64,000 nt of DNA. Origin: Streptomyces populi (GTDB lineage Bacteria; Actinomycetota; Actinomycetes; Streptomycetales; Streptomycetaceae). Below the pieces are notes generated by a model. The model worked only from the letters and a program-made list of their open reading frames with translations, did no database searches and was not told the origin of the DNA. The translations under genes and the position numbers were made by a program. Shown here piece after piece: positions 36,937 to 46,247 of this stretch; positions within the stretch are counted from its first letter, which is position 1, and every line of letters starts with the position of its first letter. The stretch covers positions 1 through 64,000 of the forward strand of contig NZ_KZ626844.1 of the NCBI RefSeq assembly GCF_002911015.1, written 5' to 3'.

Positions 36937-37671
36937 TCAGGTCCGGCCGGCGACCGTGATGATCTCGGGGGCGGCGGGGGAGAGCGGCTCGCGCCCCCAG
37001 TCCCCGTACTGCTCGTGCACGACGAGCCCGGCCTCGCCGAGGAACTCCCGCAGGGCGTCCGCTCCCAGGAACCGCAGCGTGCTGCGGCTCACCCTCGGCC
37101 CGCCCCAGCGCGCGTGCTCGAAGGTCTCGCTGAACGTCACGCGGTCCCCGCGCACCGGCGTCTCGACCTCGTGCCGGACCCGTACGGCGTCCCCGTGCGC
37201 GTCGCTCACCTCGCGCGCCCGCTCGGGCCGCCATCTCTCCCACGCCCGGACGGCGGGATTGCGGGTCTCGAAGACGAACCGCCCGCCGTCGCCCAGAGCC
37301 CGCCGCACGGAGGTCAGCGCCGAGCGCACCTCCTCGTCGCCGACGAGCACCTGGAACGCGTGCCCGGTCATCACGACGAGGTCGAACTCCCGCTCCCAGC
37401 GCACCGATCCGAGGTCCCCGAGCACCCACTCGACGTCCGCCCGCCCGCGCGCCTGCACCAGCATGGCCGCGGCGGGATCCAGCCCGCACAGACGTCCCTC
37501 GTGACCGGCCTCGCGGGCGCGCGTCAACAGGCGTCCCGTCCCGCATCCGACATCGAGCACGGACCGCGCGGACATCACCAGATCCAGGTAGAAGTCGTCG
37601 CTCGGGCCCCAGGGATTCAGCGCGTCGTACAGGGCGGCGAGCGAGACGTCACTGAACGAACGGTCAGTCAT
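36937..37671 (-). CDS. Class I SAM-dependent methyltransferase
   Basis: 244-residue methyltransferase of the Methyltransf_25 type. Motif I is VLDVGCGTGRLLTRA (near residues 40-54), LCGLDPAAAML follows, and motif IV FDLVVMTGHAFQ is near 95. The C-terminal part is beta-rich (RHEVETPVRGDRVTFSETFE). Substrate unknown. It is part of the 3.4-kb island between the two inverted bldK operons. CAGACT lies 6 bases before the ATG, a weak -10 candidate. Confidence 0.85.
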   Translation of the reverse strand: MTDRSFSDVSLAALYDALNPWGPSDDFYLDLVMSARSVLDVGCGTGRLLTRAREAGHEGRLCGLDPAAAMLVQARGRADVEWVLGDLGSVRWEREFDLVVMTGHAFQVLVGDEEVRSALTSVRRALGDGGRFVFETRNPAVRAWERWRPERAREVSDAHGDAVRVRHEVETPVRGDRVTFSETFEHARWGGPRVSRSTLRFLGADALREFLGEAGLVVHEQYGDWGREPLSPAAPEIITVAGRT

Positions 37672-37824
37672 CGCAGCAGTCTGTCAGCCCGTGGGGTCAT
37701 CCGAAACCACTGATCGGGAAGGAATCGGGTGAGCGGCCGGCCGGAAAGAATGGCAGGTTGAACGCGTCGAAGGGGGAGCCCGGTCACGACGGGCTCCGGC
37801 ACCGCTCACGAGAAACGGGACGAG

Positions 37825-38238
37825 ATGCTGCACCACGTCGAGCTGTGGGTGCCGGACCTGGAGCGGACCGTGCGCTCCTGGGGCTGGCTGCTCGAGCGGC
37901 TCGGGTACACGCCGTACCAGGACTGGCCGGACGGCCGGAGCTGGCGGCTGGGGGAGACCTACCTCGTCTTCGAGCGGTCGCCCGCCCTGACCGCGGACCG
38001 GCACGAGAGGCTGCGCCCGGGGCTGAACCACCTCGCCTTCCACGTCACGGACCGCGCCGAGCTCGACTCCCTCGTCGCCGAGGCGCCGGCGCACGGCTGG
38101 ACGCTCCTGTTCCCCGACCGCCACCCCCACGCGGGCGGCCCCGGCCACTGTGCGGCCTACCTGGAGGACGCCGACGGCTTCGAGGCCGAACTCGTCGCCG
38201 GGCGGGACCGGGCGGGGAGCGCCGGTACCGACGGATGA
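37825..38238 (+). CDS. VOC family (glyoxalase-like) protein
   Basis: 137-residue vicinal-oxygen-chelate fold protein with two beta-alpha-beta-beta-beta units. MLHHVELWVPDLERTVRSWG gives the first metal-ligand histidine, LNHLAFHVTDRAELD the second, and AAYLEDADGFEAELVAG the terminal glutamate. Family members include glyoxalases, dioxygenases and antibiotic-binding proteins; the substrate here is unknown. The ATG follows GGGACGAG. Confidence 0.85.
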   Translation: MLHHVELWVPDLERTVRSWGWLLERLGYTPYQDWPDGRSWRLGETYLVFERSPALTADRHERLRPGLNHLAFHVTDRAELDSLVAEAPAHGWTLLFPDRHPHAGGPGHCAAYLEDADGFEAELVAGRDRAGSAGTDG

Positions 38239-38343
38239 CGGGGCAACGACCTTCACCGGCAACGGATTTGACCACCGTTCGTGCTCGACACGGCGTTCTT
38301 ATTCGCTCGACACCGACCGGGCGGCCCGGAATGCTTCACCCCG

Positions 38344-38856
38344 ATGACTTCACAGACACGAACAGACAAGCCCTCGGCCTGGGACGAACGCACCCAGCTG
38401 ACCACCTTCCTCGACTACGCGCGCGCCACCGCCCGCGCCAAGTGCGAGGGAGTGTCCCCGGAGGACGCCCGCAAGGCCCCGCTGCCGGGATCTCCGCTCA
38501 TGACCCTGAGCGGGCTGATCAACCATCTGCGCTGGGTCGAGTACTTCTGGTTCCAGGTGGTCTTCCTGGGCGAGGATGACAAGGGACCCTGGACGGACGA
38601 GGACCCCGACCGCGAGATGCGGATCGCCGTCGACTTCCCGCTGCCGCAGCTGCTCGAGGAGTACGAGGAACAGAGCGCCCGGTACCGCGAACTGGTGGCC
38701 GCGCACGACCTCGACACCAAGGCCGAGCGGGCGGGCCGTGACGGCGACCACGTCGACCTGCGCTGGATCATCCTCCACCTCGTGGAGGAGACGGCCCGCC
38801 ACAACGGCCACATCGACATCCTGCGCGAGATGGCCGACGGCCGGACGGGAGACTGA
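38344..38856 (+). CDS. DinB family protein (DUF664)
   Basis: 170-residue four-helix-bundle protein of the DinB/YfiT superfamily. It contains LINHLRWVEYFWF (first histidine, near 57), and HLVEETARHNGHIDILREM near the end with the two other ligands of the usual three-histidine metal site. Such proteins are often metal-dependent thiol transferases using mycothiol or bacillithiol in actinobacteria. The frame runs upstream to 38281, but ATG 38344 starts the conserved part. The next gene begins 3 bases after its stop. Confidence 0.82.
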   Translation: MTSQTRTDKPSAWDERTQLTTFLDYARATARAKCEGVSPEDARKAPLPGSPLMTLSGLINHLRWVEYFWFQVVFLGEDDKGPWTDEDPDREMRIAVDFPLPQLLEEYEEQSARYRELVAAHDLDTKAERAGRDGDHVDLRWIILHLVEETARHNGHIDILREMADGRTGD

Positions 38857-38859
38857 ACC

Positions 38860-39255
38860 TTGGGAGAGGCACAGCTGTCGCACCCCACCATCCGTACGAT
38901 CACCTTCGACTGCACCGGCGATCCGTACGACGTCGGGCTGTTCTGGAGCCGGTTGCTCGGCCGGCCGCTCGCCGACGACGACAAGCCCGGTGACCCGGAG
39001 GCGGTGATCGAGGACCCGTCCGGTGGTCCGACCCTCCTGTTCGTGCGGGTCCCCGAGGGCAAGGCGGTCAAGAACCGCGTCCACCTCGACCTGACCCCGC
39101 ACGGCCGCACCCGGAACGAGGAGGTCGAACGGGCCCTGTCCCTCGGCGCCCGCCGGGTCGAGGACCACATCCGCCCCGACGGCAGCGGCTGGGTCACCCT
39201 CGCGGACCCCGAGGGCAACGAATTCTGCGTGGAACGCGGCCCGGCGGACCACTGA
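38860..39255 (+). CDS. VOC family (glyoxalase-like) protein
   Basis: 131-residue VOC-fold protein: TIRTITFDCTGDPYDVGLFW (first strand), RVHLDLTP (ligand histidine), VTLADPEGNEFCVERG (terminal glutamate) are the family signature of the glyoxalase_6 type. Start TTG 38860, 3 bases after the dinB-like stop, with GGGAGA within that gene; the exact start is uncertain. Probably co-transcribed with the DinB gene. Confidence 0.82.
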   Translation: MGEAQLSHPTIRTITFDCTGDPYDVGLFWSRLLGRPLADDDKPGDPEAVIEDPSGGPTLLFVRVPEGKAVKNRVHLDLTPHGRTRNEEVERALSLGARRVEDHIRPDGSGWVTLADPEGNEFCVERGPADH

Positions 39256-39354
39256 CCGGACCGCCCTGCTTCCCGGCTCCCGGGTCGGCCGGAGCGGCTC
39301 GCGCCGGCCGGCCCGGGGGCAAGCTCGGTCCTTTCCGACGTAGATGACGTTCCG

Positions 39355-39942
39355 TCACCCCGCCGGTGAGTCACCCGCCTTGCCGTAGCGGCGGAAGGCG
39401 TCGGTCCTGACGGTCCACGGGCCGAACGGGACGGCGTCGCCGAAGATGTACGAGGCCTTGTCCCGGTAGCGGTCCCCGCAGGGCTCCGAGTGCACCTCGA
39501 TGGTGCCCGTGCGGGGATCTACGATCATGTAGTCGGCGATGCCCATGGCCGGGTACTCGGCGAGCTTCTCGCCATAGTCGTTGTCCGGGTTGGACGGGGA
39601 AACGATCTCGATGACCGCCAGCACCCGGGTGGCGTCGACGGAGAGTCCCTCTTCGTCGAGTACGTCCTCGGGGATGACGATCGCGTCCGGGCGCCGCATA
39701 CGACCGATTCCCGGATGCTCGATCTCAGGGCCGTTCTCGCAAATGTAGCCGGGGTGGGTGGCGGGGAGCTGCTCGTTGAGCTGGTTGCGGATACGGCGGA
39801 CAGCGCCCTCGTGACGCTTCGAGGGGCTCATCATGGCGAGGAAAGGTCCAGATGGGCCGATCTCGACCTCCCACGATCCCTCAAGCTGCTCGGCGTACTC
39901 CGTCAGCTCCTCGGCGATCATGCGCATCTTCGCGTAGTCCAT
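39355..39942 (-). CDS. Uma2 family (PD-(D/E)XK-like) putative endonuclease
   Basis: 195-residue Uma2/DUF820 protein. Nuclease-fold motifs are RPDAIVIPEDVL (catalytic Asp, near 85), VIEIVSPSN (Glu/core strand, near 107) and IADYMIVDPRTGTIEV. Members are numerous in Streptomyces and their biological role is unclear; some derive from mobile elements. The start at 39942 is supported by TACTCT 6 bases upstream; the longer frame to 40041 has no start signal. It is the last gene in the island between the two bldK operons. Confidence 0.85.
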   Translation of the reverse strand: MDYAKMRMIAEELTEYAEQLEGSWEVEIGPSGPFLAMMSPSKRHEGAVRRIRNQLNEQLPATHPGYICENGPEIEHPGIGRMRRPDAIVIPEDVLDEEGLSVDATRVLAVIEIVSPSNPDNDYGEKLAEYPAMGIADYMIVDPRTGTIEVHSEPCGDRYRDKASYIFGDAVPFGPWTVRTDAFRRYGKAGDSPAG

Positions 39943-39948
39943 GGTCCC

Positions 39949-39954
39949 AGAGTA
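39949..39954 (-). promoter_or_regulatory. Candidate -10 of the Uma2 gene (leaderless)
   Basis: TACTCT (reverse strand) 6 bases before the ATG at 39942. Confidence 0.45.
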
Positions 39955-39987
39955 GCCAGTTCGATGCCCCCTGCCCCGTCCACGGGA

Positions 39988-40018
39988 GAAGGCCCGCACC
40001 GAGGCGGTGCGGGCCTTC
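39988..40018 (-). terminator. Terminator of the second bldK-like operon
   Basis: Perfect 13-bp stem (39988-40000 with 40006-40018, arm GAAGGCCCGCACC), 5-base loop, about 90 bases past the last gene and just upstream of the Uma2 promoter. Confidence 0.8.
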
Positions 40019-40106
40019 GTTCCCCTGAAACCGGCGTTCATGGGCTCGGGTCAATGGGCCGGGAAAGTCGGTTCCTGAAGGGGGCGGCTGACGGAAAAGG
40101 GGTGTG

Positions 40107-41153
40107 TCAGACCGCCGCCTCGGGGCTTTCGGCGAGACGCTGGGCCGGAACGGTCTCCGTCGTCTCCGGGTAGTGGCAGGCCGTCAGGTGGCCGTCGTTG
40201 CTGCCCGAGACCTGGACCAGCGGCGGGGCCTCGGTCGCGCACTTCTCCGTCGCCTTCCAGCAGCGGGTGCGGAAACGGCAGCCCGACGGCGGGTTGAGCG
40301 GCGAGGGGACGTCGCCCTTGAGCAGGATGCGCTCACGGGCCGGGACGTCGTCCGCGGTGGCCTCGGGGACGGCGGACATCAGAGCGCGCGTGTACGGGTG
40401 GCGCGGGTTCCCGTACAGGTCCTCGCGGTTGGCGATCTCGACGATCTTGCCGAGGTACATGACCGCGACGCGCTGCGAGAAGTGCCGCACGATCGCGAGG
40501 TCGTGGGCGATGAACAGGAACGCGATGCCCAGGTCCCGCTGGAGCTCCTGGAGCAGGTTCACGACCTGCGCCTGGATGGAGACGTCGAGCGCGGAGACCG
40601 GCTCGTCCGCGACGATCAGCTTCGGCTCCAGGGCCAGCGCGCGGGCCACGCCGATGCGCTGGCGCTGGCCGCCGGAGAACTCGTGCGGGAAGCGGTTGAA
40701 GTGCTCGGGGTTCAGACCGACGATCTCGAGGAGCTCACGGACCCGCTTCTCGCGGCCGCCGGACGGGTTGATCCCGTTGATCTCCATCGGACCCGAGACG
40801 ATCTTGCCGACCGTCTGCCGCGGGTTCAGCGAGGCGTACGGGTCCTGGAAGATCATCTGGATCTCGGAGCGGACCGGCGCCAACTGCTTGCGGTCGGCGT
40901 GCGTGATGTCCTGGCCGCGGTACTTGATGCTGCCGCCGGTGGGCTCCAGCAGACGCGTGATCAGCCGGCCCGTCGTCGACTTGCCGCAGCCGGACTCACC
41001 GACGAGGCCGAGGCTCTCGCCCTCGGCGACCTGGAAGTCGAGACCGTCCACGGCCTGGACCGCGCCGATCTTCCGCTTGAAGGGGAAGCCGCCCATCACC
41101 GGGAAGTGCTTGGTCAGTCCGGTGACGTCCAGGAGGGGGTTCGTGTTGCTCAT
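40107..41153 (-). CDS. Second bldK-like importer, ATPase (OppF type)
   Basis: 348-residue ABC ATPase nearly the same as BldKE over its core: [57 protein letters not shown]. The oligo_HPY cysteines [17 protein letters not shown] are kept. It differs mainly in the N- and C-termini. Bases 40672-40766 match 36013-36107 perfectly in inverted orientation. Last gene of the leftward operon, 26 bases after its partner ATPase. Confidence 0.92.
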   Translation of the reverse strand: MSNTNPLLDVTGLTKHFPVMGGFPFKRKIGAVQAVDGLDFQVAEGESLGLVGESGCGKSTTGRLITRLLEPTGGSIKYRGQDITHADRKQLAPVRSEIQMIFQDPYASLNPRQTVGKIVSGPMEINGINPSGGREKRVRELLEIVGLNPEHFNRFPHEFSGGQRQRIGVARALALEPKLIVADEPVSALDVSIQAQVVNLLQELQRDLGIAFLFIAHDLAIVRHFSQRVAVMYLGKIVEIANREDLYGNPRHPYTRALMSAVPEATADDVPARERILLKGDVPSPLNPPSGCRFRTRCWKATEKCATEAPPLVQVSGSNDGHLTACHYPETTETVPAQRLAESPEAAV

Positions 41154-41179
41154 GATCGTGAAGTCCCGTCTCAGTTACG

Positions 41180-42217
41180 TCAGTGCGACCGCGTCGCGGT
41201 GTGGTCGGCGAAGAAGTCGCGGCGCTGGTCCGCCGTGAGGTGGCAGGCGGCACCGCGCCCGTCCGTGACCTGGAGCAGCGGCTGCTCGGAGGAGCAGCGG
41301 CCGTCCGTGACCTTCTCCGCGAAGGCGCACCGCGGGTGGAAGCGGCAGCCCGACGGCGGGTTGAGGAGCGAGGGCGGCGAGCCGGGGATCGGCGACAGCG
41401 GCACGTCGACCGGTCCGTCCAGGCTCGGCATCGAGCCCAGCAGGCCCCAGGTGTAGGGGTGCTGCGGAGCCCGCAGCACCTCCTTCTTGGTGCCCCGCTC
41501 CACGCACCGGCCGCCGTACATCACCAGCACGTCGTCGGCGATGTCGGCGATGACGCCGAGGTCGTGGGTGATGAAGATGATCGCGGTGCCGAACTCCTGC
41601 TGGAGGTCCTTGAGCAGGTCCATGATCTGGGCCTGCACGGTGACGTCGAGCGCGGTGGTCGGCTCGTCCGCGATCAGCAGCTCGGGGTCGCAGACCAGCG
41701 CCATCGCGATCATCGCGCGCTGGCGCATACCGCCGGAGAACTGGTGCGGGTAGTCGTCCACCCGGACGTCCGGCTGCGGGATGCCGACGCGGCGCAGCAT
41801 CTCGATCGCCCGCGCCCGGGCCTCCTTCTTGGAGGCGCCGGTGTGCTTGCGGTACGTCTCGCCGATCTGCCGGCCGATGGTGTGGTACGGCGACAGCGAG
41901 GCCAGCGCGTCCTGGAAGATCATCGACATCTTGTTGCCGCGCAGCCGCTCCAGCTCCCGCTCGGAGGCGGTCAGCAGCTCCTTGCCGTCCAGCAGGATCT
42001 CGCCGTCGATGGCCGTGCGCTCACGGTCGTGCAGACCGAGGATCGTCAGGTTCGTGACGGACTTGCCCGAACCCGATTCGCCCACGATGCCGAGCGTCTT
42101 GCCCTTGGCCAGGTCGAAGGTGAGACCGTCGACGGCCTTGACGACGCCGTCCTCGGTGGAGAAGTGGACCTTCAGATCCCTGACGGACAGGAAGGGCTGC
42201 TGATCGGTGCTCGTCAC
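41180..42217 (-). CDS. Second bldK-like importer, ATPase (OppD type)
   Basis: 345-residue ABC ATPase close to Bld[93 protein letters not shown]. The oligo_HPY cysteines are in [16 protein letters not shown] and GRGAACHLT. All ATP-binding and hydrolysis residues are present. The upstream 72-base gap after the permease is the longest inside this operon's distal half. Confidence 0.92.
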   Translation of the reverse strand: MTSTDQQPFLSVRDLKVHFSTEDGVVKAVDGLTFDLAKGKTLGIVGESGSGKSVTNLTILGLHDRERTAIDGEILLDGKELLTASERELERLRGNKMSMIFQDALASLSPYHTIGRQIGETYRKHTGASKKEARARAIEMLRRVGIPQPDVRVDDYPHQFSGGMRQRAMIAMALVCDPELLIADEPTTALDVTVQAQIMDLLKDLQQEFGTAIIFITHDLGVIADIADDVLVMYGGRCVERGTKKEVLRAPQHPYTWGLLGSMPSLDGPVDVPLSPIPGSPPSLLNPPSGCRFHPRCAFAEKVTDGRCSSEQPLLQVTDGRGAACHLTADQRRDFFADHTATRSH

Positions 42218-42289
42218 GGGGACGCTCCTGGGGGGTGATGCGAGGGGGTAGCTTGCGGTCGGCGGTTGGGCGGCGCGGGGGCGCCGGGG

Positions 42290-43270
42290 TCAGGCGAGCC
42301 GGATCCGCGGATCGATGAAGGCGTAGACGGCGTCCACGATGATGTTGAAGAAGACGATCGCGCCGGCCGCGACCATCGTCACGCCGAGCAGCATCGGCAG
42401 GTCGTTCGCGTCCACGGCGGTCACGGCGAGCTTGCCGATGCCCTGGAGGCTGAAGACCGACTCGGTGATGATGGCGCCACCGATCAGGGTGCCCAGGTCG
42501 ATGCCGAAGATCGTGACGATCGGGCCCATCGCGCCGCGCCAGGCGAAGCGGAAGAACACCGAGCGCCGGGACAGGCCCTTGGCGCGTGCCGTGCGCACGT
42601 AGTCCTCGCTGAGCTGTTCCACCAGCTGGGAGCGGGTCATACGGGTGTAGTTGGCCGTGAAGATGATCGACAGCGTCAGCCAGGGCAGCAGCAGGCCGCT
42701 GGCCCAGGCGGCGGGGTCGTCGGTGAACGGCGTGTACGAGGGCTGCTCGAGGATGCCGAGCTGCTGGACCAGGAAGTACATCGCGATGTAGCCGACGAAG
42801 TAGATCTGGAGCGAGGAGCCGATCAGCGAGAACGAACTGGCGATCTTGTCGGCGGCCTTGCCCTGCTTGACCGCGGCGATCATGCCCGTGCCGACGCCGA
42901 TGATGAGGAAGAAGACAGCGGCACCGAGCGCGAGGGAGAGCGTCGTCGGCATGCGGTCCATGATCGTGCCGAGGACCGGCTCACGGTTGGTGAACGAGAA
43001 GCCGAGGCAGGGGGCGTTGCAGTTGCCCAGGCCGCCGTAGTCACGCCCGAGGAAGATGCCCTCCAGCCAGTGCCAGTACTGCACCGGCAGCGGATCGGCG
43101 ATCCCGAGGTTCACCCTGACCTGCTCCAGGAGTTCCTTGGTGCAGACCTTCCCGCACGCCATGCGGGCCGGGTCACGCGGCATCGCGTAGAAGAGCATGA
43201 AGGTGACGGCGCTGATGATCAGCAGAATCACAAGTGCGCCGAGAACACGGCGGACTAGAAAACGGAACAT
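42290..43270 (-). CDS. Second bldK-like importer, permease (OppB type)
   Basis: 326 residues, the same length as BldKC and clearly paralogous. It starts MFRFLVRRVLGALVILLIIS. The external cysteine pairs ACGKVCT and CNAPC are in the same positions, the EAA loop is RTARAKGLSRRSVFFRFAWR, and the end is IVDAVYAFIDPRIRLA. Membrane channel half of the importer. A strong hairpin separates it from the binding-protein gene upstream. Confidence 0.92.
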   Translation of the reverse strand: MFRFLVRRVLGALVILLIISAVTFMLFYAMPRDPARMACGKVCTKELLEQVRVNLGIADPLPVQYWHWLEGIFLGRDYGGLGNCNAPCLGFSFTNREPVLGTIMDRMPTTLSLALGAAVFFLIIGVGTGMIAAVKQGKAADKIASSFSLIGSSLQIYFVGYIAMYFLVQQLGILEQPSYTPFTDDPAAWASGLLLPWLTLSIIFTANYTRMTRSQLVEQLSEDYVRTARAKGLSRRSVFFRFAWRGAMGPIVTIFGIDLGTLIGGAIITESVFSLQGIGKLAVTAVDANDLPMLLGVTMVAAGAIVFFNIIVDAVYAFIDPRIRLA

Positions 43271-43337
43271 GTGGCGTGACTTTCCGGACGGGGCGCCGTC
43301 GCCGGGAGTGTGGGGAGAGGTACGAGGACGGGAGGGA

Positions 43338-43369
43338 CCGGGGCGGCGGCACGGGTGCCGCCGCCCCGG
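43338..43369 (-). terminator. Intercistronic hairpin after the second binding-protein gene
   Basis: Near-perfect palindrome with 14-15-bp arms (CCGGGGCGGCGGCAC) located between the binding-protein and OppB-type genes, overlapping the first bases after the stop. Confidence 0.65.
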
Positions 43370-43376
43370 AGCTGGA

Positions 43377-45140
43377 TCAGGCCTTCGCGGCGTAGACCTT
43401 GCCCAGCGCGATGCAGGTGTTGCCGGAGTCGTAGATCACGCCGCCGACCTTGGAGCCGTGGAAGTAGTTGCGGATCGGGTTGTAGTCCGGAACCACGGCG
43501 GCGGTGCGCATGATCTGCTCGTCGATGTCGCCCCACATGGTGGCGGCCTTCTTCGCGTCGGGCTCGACCGTGGCGGCGGCGATCGCCTTGTCCACGCTCG
43601 CGTCCTTCAGCTGCGGCCAGTTGACGCCACCGTCGGCGATCTGGCTGCTGTCGAAGCAGGGCTGGATGACCGCGTAACCGGCCGGCCAGTCCGGGCCCCA
43701 GCCCGCGGCGAACATGTCGTACTCGTTGTCGAGCTGACCGATCTGGCTGTAGAAGGAGGTCTTGTCGACCTGCTTCACGACCGGGGTGAAGCCGGCCTTG
43801 GTCAGCGCGGTCTTGATCGCGACGGCCTGCTTCACGGCGTTGTCCGACTGCTGCATCGCGACGACGACGCGCTGGCCCGACTTGCCGGCCTCCTTGAGGA
43901 GGGCCTTGGCCTTCTCGGGGTCACCCATGGGCTTCGACTTCTTCTCGTAGAGGTCGAAGTCCTTGTGGCCCGGGGTGAGGGGGCTGATGATCGTGGTCGC
44001 GGTCGCCGTGGAGAGCGCGCCACCGCGGATCTGCTGGAGCTGCTTCGACGGCCACGCGAAGTTGAGCGCCTGGCGCACCTTGACGTCGGTGATGCGCTTG
44101 GTGTTGATCGCGAAGTAGTAGCAGGTGGTGTCGACCTGGGTCAGGACACGCTTCTTGAAGGTCGCGTTCGTCAGGACCTTCTGGATGCGCTCGGGGGCGA
44201 CCTCGTTGAGCAGCGACAGCGTGTACTGGTCGTTGCCCTTGTCGGCGATGTAGCGGTCCGTGGAGGCCAGCGGCTGGAAGCCGAACTGGAACACGAACTT
44301 GTCCGGGTACGCGTTGCGCAGCGGGTCCGTCTCGGCGACCCAGTGCTCGTTGCGGACCAGCGTCGCACCCTTGCCGATGCTGCGGCTCTCGATCTTGTAC
44401 GGGGCGCAGGAGAAGGGGCGCTTGTCGTACTTCTCCTTGGTGTCGTGCTTCTTGGGCACGATGGAGAAGCCGCGCATGGCCAGCATGAAGTTGAAGTCGG
44501 CGTGGGCCTCCTTCAGCTTGAACGTGATGGTCTTGCCGCTGATCTCGATGGAGTCGAGGTGCTTGCCGCCGTAGGGGCCCTTGTACTTGTCGCCGCCGAC
44601 GAGCCAGCCCTGCGGGTAACGCGGACCCTGGGTGACGAAGGAGGCGAAGAGGCGCTCGAAGGTGTGGCGGACGTCCTCGATCGTGACGTCGGCGCCGTCC
44701 TCCCACTTCACGTTGTCCTTCAGCGTGAAGGCCCAGGTCTTGCCGCCGTCGGTCGCGGTGCCGGCGTCCGTGGCGAGGTCACCCACGAGGGTGGTGCCGC
44801 CCTTGGAGTCGACCTTGTAACCGGTCAGGCCGCGCAGGAACAGGACCGAGCAGGCACCCTCGTAGGAGGAGTAGAGCTGCGCCGGGTCCAGGTGGTCCCA
44901 GTCGATCTGGTCGAGCGTGTAGATCGTGCCGCCCTTGACCGCGCCGGGGACCTCGGGGGCCGCGCCGGTCGAGTCGGCCTTGGTGCCGACCAGGATCTCG
45001 GCAGCCTTGGCCTTGTCCACGGACGGAGCCTTGTTGCTGCCGCTCCCGCCGCCGTTGCCGCTGCTGCAGGCGCTCAGGACCGTGGTGGCACCGGCGGCCA
45101 CACCAGTGGCTATGAGGAAGTTTCTGCGGGAAAAGGACAT
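43377..45140 (-). CDS. Second bldK-like importer, oligopeptide-binding lipoprotein (Tat signal)
   Basis: 587-residue SBP_bac_5 lipoprotein. Unlike BldKB it begins MSFSRRNFLIATGVAAGATT with a twin-arginine motif, then lipobox LSAC (Cys25), so it is probably exported folded by Tat. Family motifs are FTLKDNVKWEDGADVTIEDV near 125 and FAAGWGPDWPAGYAV near 500. The export route suggests it is not a simple duplicate of BldKB. It is preceded by the OppC-type permease, 78 bases upstream. Confidence 0.93.
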   Translation of the reverse strand: MSFSRRNFLIATGVAAGATTVLSACSSGNGGGSGSNKAPSVDKAKAAEILVGTKADSTGAAPEVPGAVKGGTIYTLDQIDWDHLDPAQLYSSYEGACSVLFLRGLTGYKVDSKGGTTLVGDLATDAGTATDGGKTWAFTLKDNVKWEDGADVTIEDVRHTFERLFASFVTQGPRYPQGWLVGGDKYKGPYGGKHLDSIEISGKTITFKLKEAHADFNFMLAMRGFSIVPKKHDTKEKYDKRPFSCAPYKIESRSIGKGATLVRNEHWVAETDPLRNAYPDKFVFQFGFQPLASTDRYIADKGNDQYTLSLLNEVAPERIQKVLTNATFKKRVLTQVDTTCYYFAINTKRITDVKVRQALNFAWPSKQLQQIRGGALSTATATTIISPLTPGHKDFDLYEKKSKPMGDPEKAKALLKEAGKSGQRVVVAMQQSDNAVKQAVAIKTALTKAGFTPVVKQVDKTSFYSQIGQLDNEYDMFAAGWGPDWPAGYAVIQPCFDSSQIADGGVNWPQLKDASVDKAIAAATVEPDAKKAATMWGDIDEQIMRTAAVVPDYNPIRNYFHGSKVGGVIYDSGNTCIALGKVYAAKA

Positions 45141-45218
45141 GGCTTACCTGCCTAGTGATGGTTGAGTGACAGACGGGCAACCAGCCGGACGACTACGACC
45201 GGGGCTGGGGGGTGGACG

Positions 45219-46247
45219 TCAGCGCTTGGACTTCGGGTCGAGTGCGTCGCGGACCGAGTCTCCGAGCAGGTTGAAGGCGAGGACGAAGATGATCATCGAG
45301 ACGCCCGGGAAGATCATGAAGGTGATGTCTTCCGTGTAGAAGCCGGCACCACGCTGGATCATGACGCCCCAGTCCGGGGTCGGGTCCTGGATACCGACGC
45401 CGAGGAAGGCGAGACCCGCTTCGGCCGTGACGTAGGCCGGCAGCATGAGGGTCGACTGGATCAGGATCGGTGTCCAGAGGTTCGGGAGAAGTTCTTTGAA
45501 GACGATGCGGCGCGAGGACGCGCCGGTCACCTTCGCGGCCTCCACGAACTCGCGCTCCCGCAGGCCGAGGACCTGGCCGCGCAGCAGACGCGCGATGGAG
45601 GCCCAGCCGAAGGCGGAGAGGACGAGGATCAGGCAGGTGGCCCGCAGCCAGGTCGGGACGTCTTCGTTGAAGGGCACGAAGAGCGCGTAGACGACCGGCA
45701 TGAAGGCGATGAAGAACAGCGTGGACGGGAACGACAGCAGGATGTCGATGACCCGGCCGACGAAGTAGTCCGTCTTGCCGCCGAGGTATCCCGCGGTGAT
45801 GCCGATCACGACGCCGACCACCGTGGTCAGCAGCGTGGCGGCGGTCGCGATCATCAGCGAGGTGCGGATGCCGTACAGCAGGAAGGTGAAGACGTCACGT
45901 CCGAGCTGGGGCTCGATGCCGAACCAGAAGTTGCCGTCGATGCCGCCGTTGGGCTTCACCGGGAAGGCGAAGTCGTTGAGCAGGCCGTCGGTCTCCTGGC
46001 CGTACTGCTCGTACGGGTTCTTCCCGTACAGCTTGGCTATCAGCGGTGCGCAGACGGCGATCGTGAAGAAGAAGATCACGATGTACGCGGAGACGACACC
46101 GGTGCGGTCGCGCTTGAACCGAGTCCAGGCGAGTCGTCCGGGGGAGCGACTTTCCGAGCCCTTGGCGGTGGATGACGGAGCCGGGGTCTTGCCGGTCTCG
46201 TCGGTCACCTCAAGTGGGGCGGCCGCGGATGGAGTAGGGGGGGTCAT
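45219..46247 (-). CDS. Second bldK-like importer, permease (OppC type)
   Basis: 342-residue permease paralogous to BldKA: FKRDRTGVVSAYIVIFFFTI near 50, KLYGKNPYEQYGQE after the first membrane segment, EAA loop EAAKVTGASSRRIVFKELLP, and the end NLLGDSVRDALDPKSKR. First gene of the leftward operon. Its promoter lies in the 527-base divergent region shared with the third importer. Confidence 0.92.
   Translation of the reverse strand: MTPPTPSAAAPLEVTDETGKTPAPSSTAKGSESRSPGRLAWTRFKRDRTGVVSAYIVIFFFTIAVCAPLIAKLYGKNPYEQYGQETDGLLNDFAFPVKPNGGIDGNFWFGIEPQLGRDVFTFLLYGIRTSLMIATAATLLTTVVGVVIGITAGYLGGKTDYFVGRVIDILLSFPSTLFFIAFMPVVYALFVPFNEDVPTWLRATCLILVLSAFGWASIARLLRGQVLGLREREFVEAAKVTGASSRRIVFKELLPNLWTPILIQSTLMLPAYVTAEAGLAFLGVGIQDPTPDWGVMIQRGAGFYTEDITFMIFPGVSMIIFVLAFNLLGDSVRDALDPKSKR

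Noticed and set aside
36937..39942. Genomic island or transposon between the bldK copies
   Set aside because: No transposase, integrase or flanking short direct repeats were seen; codon bias looks the same as in neighbours. Only the inverted bldK homology is notable.
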